Origin: Pseudomonas sp. LRP2-20
GTDB taxonomy: Bacteria > Pseudomonadota > Gammaproteobacteria > Pseudomonadales > Pseudomonadaceae
Length of the DNA: 64,000 nucleotides
Direction: 5' to 3'
NCBI RefSeq assembly: GCF_024349685.1
Contig: NZ_AP025944.1
Span: forward strand, 5,152,001 to 5,216,000
The position numbers were made by a program, and so were the translations under genes. Every line of letters begins with the position of its first letter. Positions within the stretch are counted from its first letter, which is position 1. Under the pieces are notes generated by a model. It was not told the DNA's origin, made no database searches, and saw only the letters and a list, made by a program, of their open reading frames with translations. Below are positions 16,565 through 24,913 of the stretch, in pieces.

Positions 16565-17407
16565 TCAGGCAGTGGCGCGCAACTCGCAGGCAGCTGCCTC
16601 ATTGATGGCCCTGGCCAGCAGCGCTACTTCCTGACACTTCTGCACGGCCTGGTCCACCGGGCTGTGCAGCAAAGAGCAGGAAGTCGCCACCCACAGCCGC
16701 TCACCCAGACGGTCGTGAGCATCGCGCAGCAGGTCCAGGGTCTTTTCCAGGTCGCAAGGCGAGGCGTTGCGGCCGTCGACCAGGCCAAGCGACAGCACTT
16801 TGTAGGCCGGCAGACGATCGAGCATGGTCGAGTATTGGTCGGGGGCCTGCACCAAGTCGATGTGCAGGCCATCGACCGGCAGGTTGACGGCCAGGCCGAG
16901 GTTGCCTTCCAGGGCACCGGAACAGGTGGCGATCAGCTTCTTCAGCGGCGCACGCTGAAGGATGTTGTAGACGCGCTCGTAGGCGTTTTTCCAGTCCTGC
17001 GGCAGTTCCTGAGCCAGGATCGGCTCATCGATCTGTACCCATTCGACCCCCAGGGCAGCCAAACGGTTGAGGGCCTGGTCATACAGCGGCAGCAGGCGCT
17101 CCAGCGCCAGTTCGTCGAGGTCACCCTCGGGGTTCTTGCTCAGCCACAGGCAGGTCAACGGGCCGATCACCACCGGTTTGACCGCATGGCCCAGCGCCTT
17201 GGCTTCTATCACCTCTTCGAACAGTTGTTCCCAGGCCTGGGCAAAAGGCTGGTCATCAGTGCTGAGCGGCGACACCTGATCGTACCCGGCAAAATCGCCG
17301 ACTGGCAGCAGCTCGATGCCGGCGTCTTTCTGCACTTGCCAATGGCGGGCACGCAGCTCGCGGTCGCGGCCGAAACGGGGGAACCCCAGGTTGTGTGCCA
17401 GTGCCAT
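16565..17407 (-). CDS. Stand-alone MetE N-terminal-domain protein
   Basis: A 280-residue protein homologous only to the N-terminal half of cobalamin-independent methionine synthase (MetE, about 750 aa). Landmarks are AHNLGFPRFGRDREL, IELLPVGDFAGYDQV, VKPVVIGPLTCLWL, GVEWVQIDEPIL and WVATSCSLLHSPVD. Compared with E. coli MetE from memory, three segments are missing in frame: about 26 residues after REL, about 60 after YDQV, and about 18 after SPVD. The C-terminal catalytic domain with the zinc ligands is absent. The protein therefore cannot be a normal methionine synthase. I start it at ATG 17407, with gaggga 6 nt upstream. It is divergent from an MTHFR gene and shares twin dyads with it. Confidence 0.82.
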   Translation of the reverse strand: MALAHNLGFPRFGRDRELRARHWQVQKDAGIELLPVGDFAGYDQVSPLSTDDQPFAQAWEQLFEEVIEAKALGHAVKPVVIGPLTCLWLSKNPEGDLDELALERLLPLYDQALNRLAALGVEWVQIDEPILAQELPQDWKNAYERVYNILQRAPLKKLIATCSGALEGNLGLAVNLPVDGLHIDLVQAPDQYSTMLDRLPAYKVLSLGLVDGRNASPCDLEKTLDLLRDAHDRLGERLWVATSCSLLHSPVDQAVQKCQEVALLARAINEAAACELRATA

Positions 17408-17474
17408 GTCTTGTCCCTCAGAGTTCCGAAAAAGTACCGAAATGAATGAGGGCATTTTCCGGTCAGCGATTTGC

Positions 17475-17507
17475 TGAGACAAACTCATTAAATTTGAGAT
17501 GAACTCA
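17475..17507. promoter_or_regulatory. Twin MetR-like dyads between metE-N and MTHFR genes
   Basis: Two perfect dyads with the same half-sites, TGAGacaaaCTCA (17475-17487) and TGAGatgaaCTCA (17495-17507), are spaced 20 bp centre to centre, about two helical turns. They resemble the MetR consensus TGAA-N5-TTCA with G/C in place of the inner A/T. They lie in the intergenic region shared by the divergent genes at 17407 and 17635. Confidence 0.6.
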
Positions 17508-17634
17508 AGAATTGCTCATGATGCCGGTGAAACTGAATGTCTTGATCAGAGCAGCACCCTACGTATACAGACATGAGCCCAACCGACAACCTGGCGCACA
17601 ATGCCAACCTGAATACTCCAGGTGCCCTCGAGCC

Positions 17635-19122
17635 ATGAGCCTGCTGAAAGCCGCGCTGCGCGAAAAACACTTCGTCTGCGTCATGGAATTCGTCCCCAAG
17701 ACCTCGGCGGAACGCTTCGCCGCGATGGAGGCGATCATGGCCCGCGGGCACTTGTGCGGCTGGCCCATGACCGTCGCCATCGGCGACCGCGTGGGCAGCC
17801 CGCTGGACATGTCGCCACTGGACGCCCTGGCCTCTTTCAGCACCCCGCTGCCGGCCTTGCCGCACTTCTCCGGCAAGGATCGCGAGCGCCATCATCTTCT
17901 GGCTCAATTGCAGCGCATGGATGCCGCCGGCCTCGACCAGTTGCTGCTGCTGACCGGCGACCGCCTGCCCGGCCACCAGCCCGGTGAACGCCCGGTGCGC
18001 TACCTGGAGTCGGTCGCGGCCTTGCTGATTGCGCGCCAGGCTTGCCCGCACTGGTTGCTCGGTGCGGCACTTAACCCGTTCAAGTACCACGAGGAAGAAG
18101 GCGGCGCACAATACTTCAAGGCGGAGAAAAAGCTCGCCGCCGGCGCCGACTTCCTCACCCTGCAACTGGGCTTCGATGCCAGCAAGCACCAGGAAGCCAT
18201 GCGCTGGATGCAGCGCCAGGCTTCACCCAAACCGATGCTGGCCTGCCTGATGAGCCTGACCCAAGGCCGCGCGACGATGCTCGAGCACGTGGCGGGGGTA
18301 ACGGTGTCGCCCTCGATGCGCGACATGCTCGAAGCCGAAAGCAAGGTGTCCAAGGCCTTTGCCCTGGCGCGCAGCGTCGACCGCCTGGCCTTGCAGATCA
18401 TCGGTGTAAAGCTGATGGGTTACGCGGGGGTTCACCTGTCGGGTATTCACGAGCTCAAGCAGCTGCTGGCGCTGGAGCAACGCTTGCAGCACTGGCAGAC
18501 GCAGATCCACTCACTGGAACAATGGGCGCCCGCCTGGGCCGATAGCTGGCAAATGCCAGGCCTGCCCATCGTTGCGTTCCATCCGCCGCAGGGCAACTGG
18601 CGCCAGGGCGAATCGAGCGTCAGTGCCTCGGGCAAGGAAAAAATCCGCTACCACGTGTTGCACACCGCCCATTCGCTGCTGTTCAGCCGTACCAACTGGC
18701 TCAGCAAGGCGTTCGGTTGGGCCGTGCGCCAGCCACTCTGGGCAACACCACGTGGGGCCGGTGTACTGCATGGGCTGGAACGGCTGGTAAAACGCCCGCT
18801 GGTTGGCTGCGACACCTGCGGCCGCTGCCGTCTGGAAGATACCCTCTACACCTGCCCGGAAACCTGCCCCAAAGGCCTGGCCAACGGCCCTTGCGGTGGC
18901 ACCGCGCTCAACCGCTGCGAGTTTGGCGACCGCGAATGCATCCACAGCGTCAAATACCGCACCGCCAAGGCCGTGCGGCAAACCGCCGTGCTCAGCGAGC
19001 GACTGATCCCGTGCATCGACGTCGAAACACGCCACCGCAGCTCATGGCCACAGTGGTTCGAGGCCCAGCCGCCGCGCCGGCTCAGCCCGCAGCCAGCGCC
19101 TCGAACCCAGCCCGAATCTTAG
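17635..19122 (+). CDS. Methylenetetrahydrofolate reductase-like protein with Cys-rich C-terminal domain
   Basis: A 495-residue protein starting at ATG 17635 (MSLLKAALREKHFVCVMEF). Residues 1-300 form an MTHFR-like TIM barrel (VMEFVPKTSAERF; LLLLTGD; AALNPFKYHEEE; VKLMGYAGVHLSGI). Residues about 385-450 are the MTHFR C-terminal domain with many cysteines: CDTCGRC, YTCPETCPKGLANGPCGG, then two more. This is the domain also seen in MetV-type reductases, where it may bind a metal or an Fe-S centre. It is not the standard 290-aa MetF. Divergence from a MetE N-domain gene suggests a joint role in one-carbon or methionine chemistry. Its end overlaps yjiA by 41 nt tail to tail. Confidence 0.83.
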   Translation: MSLLKAALREKHFVCVMEFVPKTSAERFAAMEAIMARGHLCGWPMTVAIGDRVGSPLDMSPLDALASFSTPLPALPHFSGKDRERHHLLAQLQRMDAAGLDQLLLLTGDRLPGHQPGERPVRYLESVAALLIARQACPHWLLGAALNPFKYHEEEGGAQYFKAEKKLAAGADFLTLQLGFDASKHQEAMRWMQRQASPKPMLACLMSLTQGRATMLEHVAGVTVSPSMRDMLEAESKVSKAFALARSVDRLALQIIGVKLMGYAGVHLSGIHELKQLLALEQRLQHWQTQIHSLEQWAPAWADSWQMPGLPIVAFHPPQGNWRQGESSVSASGKEKIRYHVLHTAHSLLFSRTNWLSKAFGWAVRQPLWATPRGAGVLHGLERLVKRPLVGCDTCGRCRLEDTLYTCPETCPKGLANGPCGGTALNRCEFGDRECIHSVKYRTAKAVRQTAVLSERLIPCIDVETRHRSSWPQWFEAQPPRRLSPQPAPRTQPES

Positions 19123-20059
19123 CTTCGGGCAGTTCATCGGCGATGAACACCATCACGCTCTCGCGGTTCTCATCTGCTGCCCATTCGGCATCCCAGTCGA
19201 AGCCGTAGAGCTTGAGTACGCCCTGGAACACCAGGCGACGGTCCTCGCCGGCAATATTCAGTACGCCCTTGTAGCGCAGCAACTGCTTGCCGTGGGCCTC
19301 CAGCAGCTCGTTCATGAAATCGCTGAGGCGGTCGATGTCCAGTGCGGTTTCGGTGCGCAGCACCAAGGTTGAAATCCGATCAGGGGTAGCTGGTTTGAGC
19401 AGCGGACGCAGGCTCGGCTTGAGGTTGGCGCCCAGGTCCGGGTTCAGGTTGAAACCGCGCACATCGAGCAGCTCGGCCAGGTCGATACGGCCATGCTCGA
19501 CCACCCGGATGGCCGCCCGCCCATTGATCCGCGCCAGGCGCTCGCGCAAGGCCTCCACCGCGGCCGGCTCGACCAGGTCGGTCTTGCTCAGCAGCAGGCG
19601 ATCGGCAAAACCAACCTGGGCCTGGGCAATGGTCTGGGTCAGATGCACCTCGGCGTGGGCAGCATCGACCAGGGTGATGATGCCGTCGAGGATGTAGCGA
19701 TCACGCAATTCTTCGTCGACGAAGAAGGTCTGCGCAACAGGCGCCGGGTCGGCCAGGCCGGTGCATTCGATCACCAGGCGGTCGAAGGCGATCTCGCCGG
19801 CGTCCAGGCGTTCGAGCAGCAGGTACAGGGCTCGGGTCAGGTCGCCATGGATGCTGCAGCACACGCAGCCGTTGGCCAGGGTCATGACCTGTACCGGCTC
19901 GTCGCCAAGCAGCTGGCTGTCGATACCGGCCTCGCTGAATTCGTTCTCGATCACGGCGATCTTCAGCCCATGCTCAGCCTTGAGCATGTGCTTGAGCAGG
20001 GTGGTCTTGCCTGCACCGAGGAAGCCGGTGAGGACAGTAACGGGAATTGGCGTCTGCAC
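19082..20059 (-). CDS. yjiA: G3E-family GTPase YjiA (CobW/UreG relative)
   Basis: A 325-residue GTPase of the COG0523 family. I place the start at GTG 20059, giving MQTPIPVTVLTGFLGAGKTT as in E. coli YjiA, with ggag 9 nt upstream. Motifs are Walker A GFLGAGKTT, the metal-binding CVCC (GCVCC), ECTGLADP and the guanine loop SKTD. The C-terminal CobW_C domain carries LLRYKGVLNI and GVLKLYGFDW. Such proteins are metallochaperones or metal-linked GTPases. The gene order cstA-yjiX-yjiA equals the E. coli btsT-yjiX-yjiA group. Confidence 0.9.
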   Translation of the reverse strand: MQTPIPVTVLTGFLGAGKTTLLKHMLKAEHGLKIAVIENEFSEAGIDSQLLGDEPVQVMTLANGCVCCSIHGDLTRALYLLLERLDAGEIAFDRLVIECTGLADPAPVAQTFFVDEELRDRYILDGIITLVDAAHAEVHLTQTIAQAQVGFADRLLLSKTDLVEPAAVEALRERLARINGRAAIRVVEHGRIDLAELLDVRGFNLNPDLGANLKPSLRPLLKPATPDRISTLVLRTETALDIDRLSDFMNELLEAHGKQLLRYKGVLNIAGEDRRLVFQGVLKLYGFDWDAEWAADENRESVMVFIADELPEAKIRAGFEALAAG

Positions 20060-20097
20060 GCAGAACATCTCCTGCACAGTAGAAAAAGAAAGGCCGC

Positions 20098-20198
20098 AAT
20101 CCTGCAGGAGCGGCCTTGTGTCGCGAAAAGGGCCGCACAGCGGCCCCAGGTTCCAGCTTCGCAGCAGATAGTGCCGGGGCCGCTCCTACATGGACCGC
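20098..20198. repeat. Repeat hairpin between yjiX and yjiA
   Basis: Inverted flanks caggagcggccttgtgtcgcg and ggggccgctcctac enclose a hairpin gggccgcacagcggcccc. The segment has the look of a second REP-like family with core ggccgctcctaca. It lies in the yjiX-yjiA gap. Confidence 0.6.
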
Positions 20199-20211
20199 GC
20201 CGGCATTGGAT

Positions 20212-20409
20212 TCAACAGCACTTGGGCCCGGACTTGCCGCCGTAACGTGCTTCCTGGCGTTCGCGGAAGAACGCCTCGTACGTCATCACCGGCTTGTCCG
20301 GGTGCTTGGTCTGCATGTGCTCGACATAGTTGTCGTAGTCGGGCATGCCGACCATCAGGCGGGCTGCCTGCCCCAGGTATTTACCCAGTCGACCCAGGTC
20401 GTTGAACAT
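20212..20409 (-). CDS. yjiX: YbdD/YjiX family small protein
   Basis: A 65-residue protein starting at ATG 20409 with agagga 9 nt upstream. [20 protein letters not shown] and the ending GGKSGPKCC define the YbdD/YjiX family. In enterobacteria it is encoded with and thought to assist the CstA/BtsT pyruvate and peptide transporters. Here it begins 13 nt after the cstA stop, so the same pairing holds. Confidence 0.9.
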   Translation of the reverse strand: MFNDLGRLGKYLGQAARLMVGMPDYDNYVEHMQTKHPDKPVMTYEAFFRERQEARYGGKSGPKCC

Positions 20410-20422
20410 CGCTGCAGTCCTC

Positions 20423-22489
20423 TCAAGCGTCAGGCAGGGCCTGGAACGGGGTTTCCTTGTCGGTGCGCTCTTTGCGGCCGAGGGCGGCGTAGCCGACCTT
20501 GAGGGCGAAGAACAGCACACTGAACACCACCAGCAGGAACAGAATGGTCAGGCCGGCGTTGGTGTAGGCGTTGAAGATCACGTGCTGCATCTGCCCAATG
20601 TCCTTGGCCGGGGCCAGAACCTGGCCGGCGTCCAGCGCAGTGCTGTACTTCTTGGCCAGGGCCAGGAAGCCGACAGCCGGGTTCGGGTCGAACAGCTTGA
20701 TCAGGCCCGCCGCGGTGGTGCAAATCAGCAGCCAGGCCGCTGGCAGCAGGGTGACCCAGATGTAGCGCTCGCGCTTCATCTTGATCAGCACCACGGTGCC
20801 GAGCATCAGGGCGATACCGGCCAGCATCTGGTTGGAGATACCGAACAACGGCCACAGGGTGTTGATACCGCCCAGCGGGTCGATCACGCCCTGGTACAGC
20901 AGGTAGCCCCACAGCGCCACGCAACCGGCGGTACCGATCAGGTTGGCAGTCCACGACTCGGTGCGCTTGAGGGCTGGTACGAAGCTGCCCAGCAGGTCCT
21001 GCAGCATGAAACGACCGGCACGGGTACCGGCGTCCACGGCGGTGAGGATGAACAGCGCCTCGAACAGGATCGCGAAGTGGTACCAGAAGGCCATGGTGTT
21101 TTCACCCGGCAGCACCTGGTGCAGGATCTGCGCGATACCCACCGCCAGGGTCGGTGCTCCACCGGCACGGGCGAGCACGGTGTGCTCGCCGATGTCGCGG
21201 GCCACCGCTTCGAGCTGCTCAGGGGTGATCATGAAGCCCCAGCTGCTGACCGTTTGCGCAACCGAAGCAACGTCGGCACCGACCACGGCGGCGGGGCTGT
21301 TCATGGCGAAGTACACGCCCGGCTCGATCACCGAGGCGGCAACCATGGCCATGATGGCGACGAACGATTCCATCAGCATGCCGCCGTAGCCGATGTAGCG
21401 GGCGTTGGCTTCGTTGTCCAGCAGCTTCGGCGTGGTCCCCGAGGAGATCAGCGCGTGGAAGCCCGACACCGCGCCACAAGCGATGGTGATGAACAGGAAC
21501 GGGAACAGGGTGCCCTTCCACACCGGGCCGGTGCCGTCGGTGAACTGGGTCAGTGCCGGCATCTTCAGCTCGGGCATGGTCACCAGGATGCCGATGGCCA
21601 GGGCGATGATGGTGCCGATCTTGAGGAAGGTCGACAGGTAGTCACGCGGCGCCAGTACCAGCCATACCGGCAGCACGGCAGCGACGAAACCATAACCCAC
21701 CAGCATCCAGGTGATCTGCACGCCCGTGAAGGTGAACGCCGGGCCCCAGACCGGATCGGCAGCAATCTGGCCCCCCAGCCAGATCGAGGCCAGCAGCAGG
21801 ACCACGCCCACCACCGAGATCTCGCCGATACGGCCCGGGCGGATGTAGCGCATGTAGATGCCCATGAACATCGCGATCGGGATGGTCGCCATCACCGTGA
21901 ACATGCCCCATGGGCTCTCGGCCAGGGCCTTGACCACGATCAGCGCCAGCACCGCAAGGATGATGATCATGATCAGGAAGCAACCGAACAGGGCGATGGT
22001 GCCGGGAATACGGCCCATCTCCTCGCGAACCATGTCGCCCAGCGAGCGGCCGTTGCGGCGGGTGGACAGGAACAGGACCATGAAGTCCTGCACTGCACCG
22101 GCCAGCACCACGCCGGCTATGAGCCACAGCGTACCAGGCAGGTAGCCCATCTGTGCGGCGAGTACCGGGCCAACCAAGGGGCCGGCGCCGGCGATGGCGG
22201 CGAAGTGGTGACCGAAGAGTATGTGCTTGTTGGTCGGAACATAGTCCAGACCGTCGTTGTTGAGCACCGCAGGGGTGGCTCGGCGAGGGTCGAGTTGCAT
22301 CACCTTGGTGGCGATGAACAGGCTGTAGTAACGGTAGGCGACCAGGTAGATGGCCACCGCGGCGACCACGATCCACAAGGCATTGATCGCCTCGCCGCGA
22401 CGCAGGGCGACGACACCCAGCGCGCAGGCCCCTATGACCGCCAGCGCCAGCCACGGGATGTGGCGTAGCAGGCTGTTATTGTTGTTCAT
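20423..22489 (-). CDS. cstA: CstA-family carbon starvation/pyruvate transporter
   Basis: A 688-residue inner-membrane protein with about 16 to 18 hydrophobic helices. The start is ATG 22489 ([13 protein letters not shown]) with ggaag upstream. [28 protein letters not shown] is the family hallmark, and [19 protein letters not shown] is another. CstA/BtsT proteins take up pyruvate and possibly peptides by proton symport when carbon is scarce. The gene is followed by yjiX and yjiA in one direction. Confidence 0.92.
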   Translation of the reverse strand: MNNNNSLLRHIPWLALAVIGACALGVVALRRGEAINALWIVVAAVAIYLVAYRYYSLFIATKVMQLDPRRATPAVLNNDGLDYVPTNKHILFGHHFAAIAGAGPLVGPVLAAQMGYLPGTLWLIAGVVLAGAVQDFMVLFLSTRRNGRSLGDMVREEMGRIPGTIALFGCFLIMIIILAVLALIVVKALAESPWGMFTVMATIPIAMFMGIYMRYIRPGRIGEISVVGVVLLLASIWLGGQIAADPVWGPAFTFTGVQITWMLVGYGFVAAVLPVWLVLAPRDYLSTFLKIGTIIALAIGILVTMPELKMPALTQFTDGTGPVWKGTLFPFLFITIACGAVSGFHALISSGTTPKLLDNEANARYIGYGGMLMESFVAIMAMVAASVIEPGVYFAMNSPAAVVGADVASVAQTVSSWGFMITPEQLEAVARDIGEHTVLARAGGAPTLAVGIAQILHQVLPGENTMAFWYHFAILFEALFILTAVDAGTRAGRFMLQDLLGSFVPALKRTESWTANLIGTAGCVALWGYLLYQGVIDPLGGINTLWPLFGISNQMLAGIALMLGTVVLIKMKRERYIWVTLLPAAWLLICTTAAGLIKLFDPNPAVGFLALAKKYSTALDAGQVLAPAKDIGQMQHVIFNAYTNAGLTILFLLVVFSVLFFALKVGYAALGRKERTDKETPFQALPDA

Positions 22490-22706
22490 GGCATGCTTCC
22501 AGCTAAGTGGTTGGAATAGACAGCCCCTTGAGTCTAGGGCTTGCTTGGCAGCTTTACCATCTCGAATTGCGATCAGCGCCAGGCCGCCAGCAGGCACGCT
22601 AGAGCGGCATGGGCATCGTTTCCGGCAAGTCGCCTCTCGTCGCCCTCTACCCGGCAGAAATGCCCATGACTGGTCTATAGTCAGTGCAACTGACGAGGGG
22701 CCTGCC

Positions 22707-23072
22707 ATGACCACTTCTGCCGACGACCGCCGCCGCTTCCAGCGCATCGATTTCGACGCCCCTACCGAACTGCGCCAGGGCGATCGCCGCTGGCCGGTAA
22801 AGCTGCTGGACCTGTCGCTCAAGGGCCTGCTGATCGAACGCCCCTCCCCTTGGGACGCGGACCTGACCCAGGATTTCGATGCGATCATCCACCTCGACAG
22901 CAATGTCCGCGTGCAGATGCAGGTGGAACTGCGCCACGAAGAAGACACGCGCCTCGGTTTCATCTGCCTCTATATCGACGTCGAATCGATGAGTCACTTG
23001 CACCGTCTTGTGGAACTGAACGTGGCCGACAGCACCGAAATGATGCGTGAGCTGCGCGAACTGATCGAATAA
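22707..23072 (+). CDS. Single-domain PilZ protein (MapZ-like)
   Basis: A 121-residue protein starting at ATG 22707, a single PilZ domain. RRRFQRIDF provides the RxxxR c-di-GMP motif and DLSLKG provides DxSxxG. It aligns well by eye with P. aeruginosa PA4608 (MapZ), including VELRHEEDTRLGF and SHLHRLVELN. MapZ binds the chemotaxis methyltransferase CheR1 at high c-di-GMP and slows chemosensory adaptation. Its position next to cstA and near radA matches P. aeruginosa. The partner here is inferred by homology. Confidence 0.87.
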   Translation: MTTSADDRRRFQRIDFDAPTELRQGDRRWPVKLLDLSLKGLLIERPSPWDADLTQDFDAIIHLDSNVRVQMQVELRHEEDTRLGFICLYIDVESMSHLHRLVELNVADSTEMMRELRELIE

Positions 23073-23256
23073 TGGAATCTCTTAGCTAGCTAACAGCACC
23101 CCCACCGATTGTTTCTTGTCTACCCAGACAGCTTTCTGCCCGGGAACTGGCGCTTTGTACACAGCCCTCTAGCACCGTCTCTGCCGACTTGGTACGCGAT
23201 CTGCATTAGCGTCTTGCACACATTGCAAGGCCAGCTGTCTGCGCTCCGATCAAAAT

Positions 23257-23268
23257 ATTGTATACAAT
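23257..23268. promoter_or_regulatory. Palindrome ATTGTATACAAT upstream of purine permease
   Basis: A perfect 12-bp palindrome lies 67 bp upstream of the permease ATG in the 263-bp gap after the PilZ gene. TTGTATACAA-type sequences are common GntR-family operators. The binding protein is unknown. Confidence 0.5.
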
Positions 23269-23335
23269 TTATGTAGCAATCATTTGTAGGAAATGTCTAC
23301 AGTAGTGCCACAACAATAAACAGAGAGCCTGCTCC

Positions 23336-24853
23336 ATGACTACGTCCCCTAGCACGTCTCCCGCCAAACGCCCCGAGGATGAAAACCTCGGGCTTGGTGC
23401 CAACCTGGCCTATGGTCTGCAGCATGTGCTGACCATGTATGGCGGGATCGTCGCGGTACCCCTGATCCTGGGCCAGGCAGCCGGCCTCACCGGCGCCGAG
23501 ATCGGCATGCTGATCGCCGCTTCGCTGTTTGCCGGTGGCCTGGCAACCTTGCTGCAGACGCTGGGCATCCCGTTCTTCGGTTGCCAGCTGCCGCTGGTGC
23601 AGGGCGTATCGTTCGCCGGCGTGGCGACCATGGGCGCGATCCTCAGCAGCGAGGGTGGTGGTGGCCTGCCGGGCGTGCTCGGTGCGGTCATGGCGGCTTC
23701 GCTGATCGGTTTGCTGATCACCCCGGTGTTCTCGCGCATCACCAAGTTCTTCCCGCCACTGGTGACCGGCATCGTCATCACCACCATCGGCCTGACCCTG
23801 ATGCCGGTCGCCGCGCGCTGGGTGATGGGCGGCAACAGTGCCTCGCCGGAATTCGGCAGCGTGGCCAACATCAGCCTGGCCGCCCTGACCTTCGCCATCG
23901 TCCTGGTGCTGAGCAAGCTCGGTAGTGCCACCATCTCGCGCCTGTCGATCCTGCTGGCCATGGTGGTCGGCACGCTGATCGCCTGGGCACTGGGCATGAC
24001 CGACTTCAGCAAGGTCGGCCAGGGCCCGCTGTTTGCCTTCCCCACCCCGTTCCACTTCGGCATGCCGGAATTCCACATCGCCGCGATCCTGTCGATGTGC
24101 ATCGTGATCATGGTGACCCTGGTGGAAACCTCGGCCGACATCCTCGCCGTCGGTGAGATCATCGACACCAAGGTCGATTCCAAGCGCCTGGGCAACGGCC
24201 TGCGGGCCGACATGGCATCGAGCATCCTGGCGCCGATCTTCGGCTCGTTCACCCAGAGCGCCTTCGCCCAGAACGTCGGCCTGGTGGCCGTGACCGGGGT
24301 CAAGAGCCGCTATGTGGTGGCCACAGGTGGTGTGATCCTGGTAGTGCTCGGCCTGCTGCCGGTGATGGGCCGGGTGATTGCCGCCGTGCCGACCCCGGTA
24401 CTGGGTGGCGCAGGCATCGTGCTGTTCGGCACCGTGGCCGCCAGCGGGATCCGCACCCTGTCGAAGGTCAACTACAAGAACAACGTCAACCTGATCATCG
24501 TCGCCGCCTCGCTGGGCTTCGGCATGATCCCGATCGCCGCGCCGACCTTCTATCACCAGTTCCCGAACTGGTTCGAGACCATCTTCCACTCGGGCATCAG
24601 CTCGGCGGCCATCATGGCCATCTTGCTGAACCTGCTGTTCAACCACTTCAAGACGGGCAACTCGGAGAACCAGTCGGTATTCGCCGCCGCCTACGAACGC
24701 ACCATCCAGTACTCGGACATCTCCTGCCTGCGCGATGGTGACTACTTCAAGGATGGCAAGCTGTTCGATGCCGAAGGCACCGAAGTGCCGGTGATGGAGT
24801 TGGACGAGCACGGCAACCAGGCGCCCAGGCGCAGTGCAGTTGCCGAACATTGA
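23336..24853 (+). CDS. NCS2-family nucleobase (xanthine/uracil) permease
   Basis: A 505-residue transporter with about 14 membrane helices. The NCS2 signatures are visible: QHVLTMYGGIVAVPLI in helix 1, CQLPLVQGVSFAG in helix 3, VETSADILAVGE in helix 8, and FAQNVGLVAVTGVKSRYV in the helix 9 loop. The last resembles the QN-x-G motif of purine rather than uracil carriers, so xanthine or uric acid is the likelier substrate. A 50-residue hydrophilic tail follows. It ends at a strong terminator and seems monocistronic. Confidence 0.87.
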   Translation: MTTSPSTSPAKRPEDENLGLGANLAYGLQHVLTMYGGIVAVPLILGQAAGLTGAEIGMLIAASLFAGGLATLLQTLGIPFFGCQLPLVQGVSFAGVATMGAILSSEGGGGLPGVLGAVMAASLIGLLITPVFSRITKFFPPLVTGIVITTIGLTLMPVAARWVMGGNSASPEFGSVANISLAALTFAIVLVLSKLGSATISRLSILLAMVVGTLIAWALGMTDFSKVGQGPLFAFPTPFHFGMPEFHIAAILSMCIVIMVTLVETSADILAVGEIIDTKVDSKRLGNGLRADMASSILAPIFGSFTQSAFAQNVGLVAVTGVKSRYVVATGGVILVVLGLLPVMGRVIAAVPTPVLGGAGIVLFGTVAASGIRTLSKVNYKNNVNLIIVAASLGFGMIPIAAPTFYHQFPNWFETIFHSGISSAAIMAILLNLLFNHFKTGNSENQSVFAAAYERTIQYSDISCLRDGDYFKDGKLFDAEGTEVPVMELDEHGNQAPRRSAVAEH

Positions 24854-24876
24854 CCGCTGACTGAGCGGTGAGGTGG

Positions 24877-24910
24877 GGGGAGCCGATGCGCATCGTCGGC
24901 TCCCCTTTTT
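24877..24910 (+). terminator. Intrinsic terminator after permease (bidirectional)
   Basis: Ten-base-pair perfect stem GGGGAGCCGA / TCGGCTCCCC with a 9-nt loop, followed by ttttt. It lies between the convergent permease and radA genes and may serve both. Confidence 0.9.
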
Positions 24911-24913
24911 CAT

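Noticed and set aside
20345..22468. 707-codon plus-strand frame opposite cstA
   Set aside because: Antisense to a complete CstA; rich in Q, H, G and D, typical of the reverse complement of membrane-protein codons.
23297..24913. 538-codon minus-strand frame opposite the purine permease
   Set aside because: Antisense shadow; the plus-strand gene has clear transporter motifs, a promoter region and a terminator.
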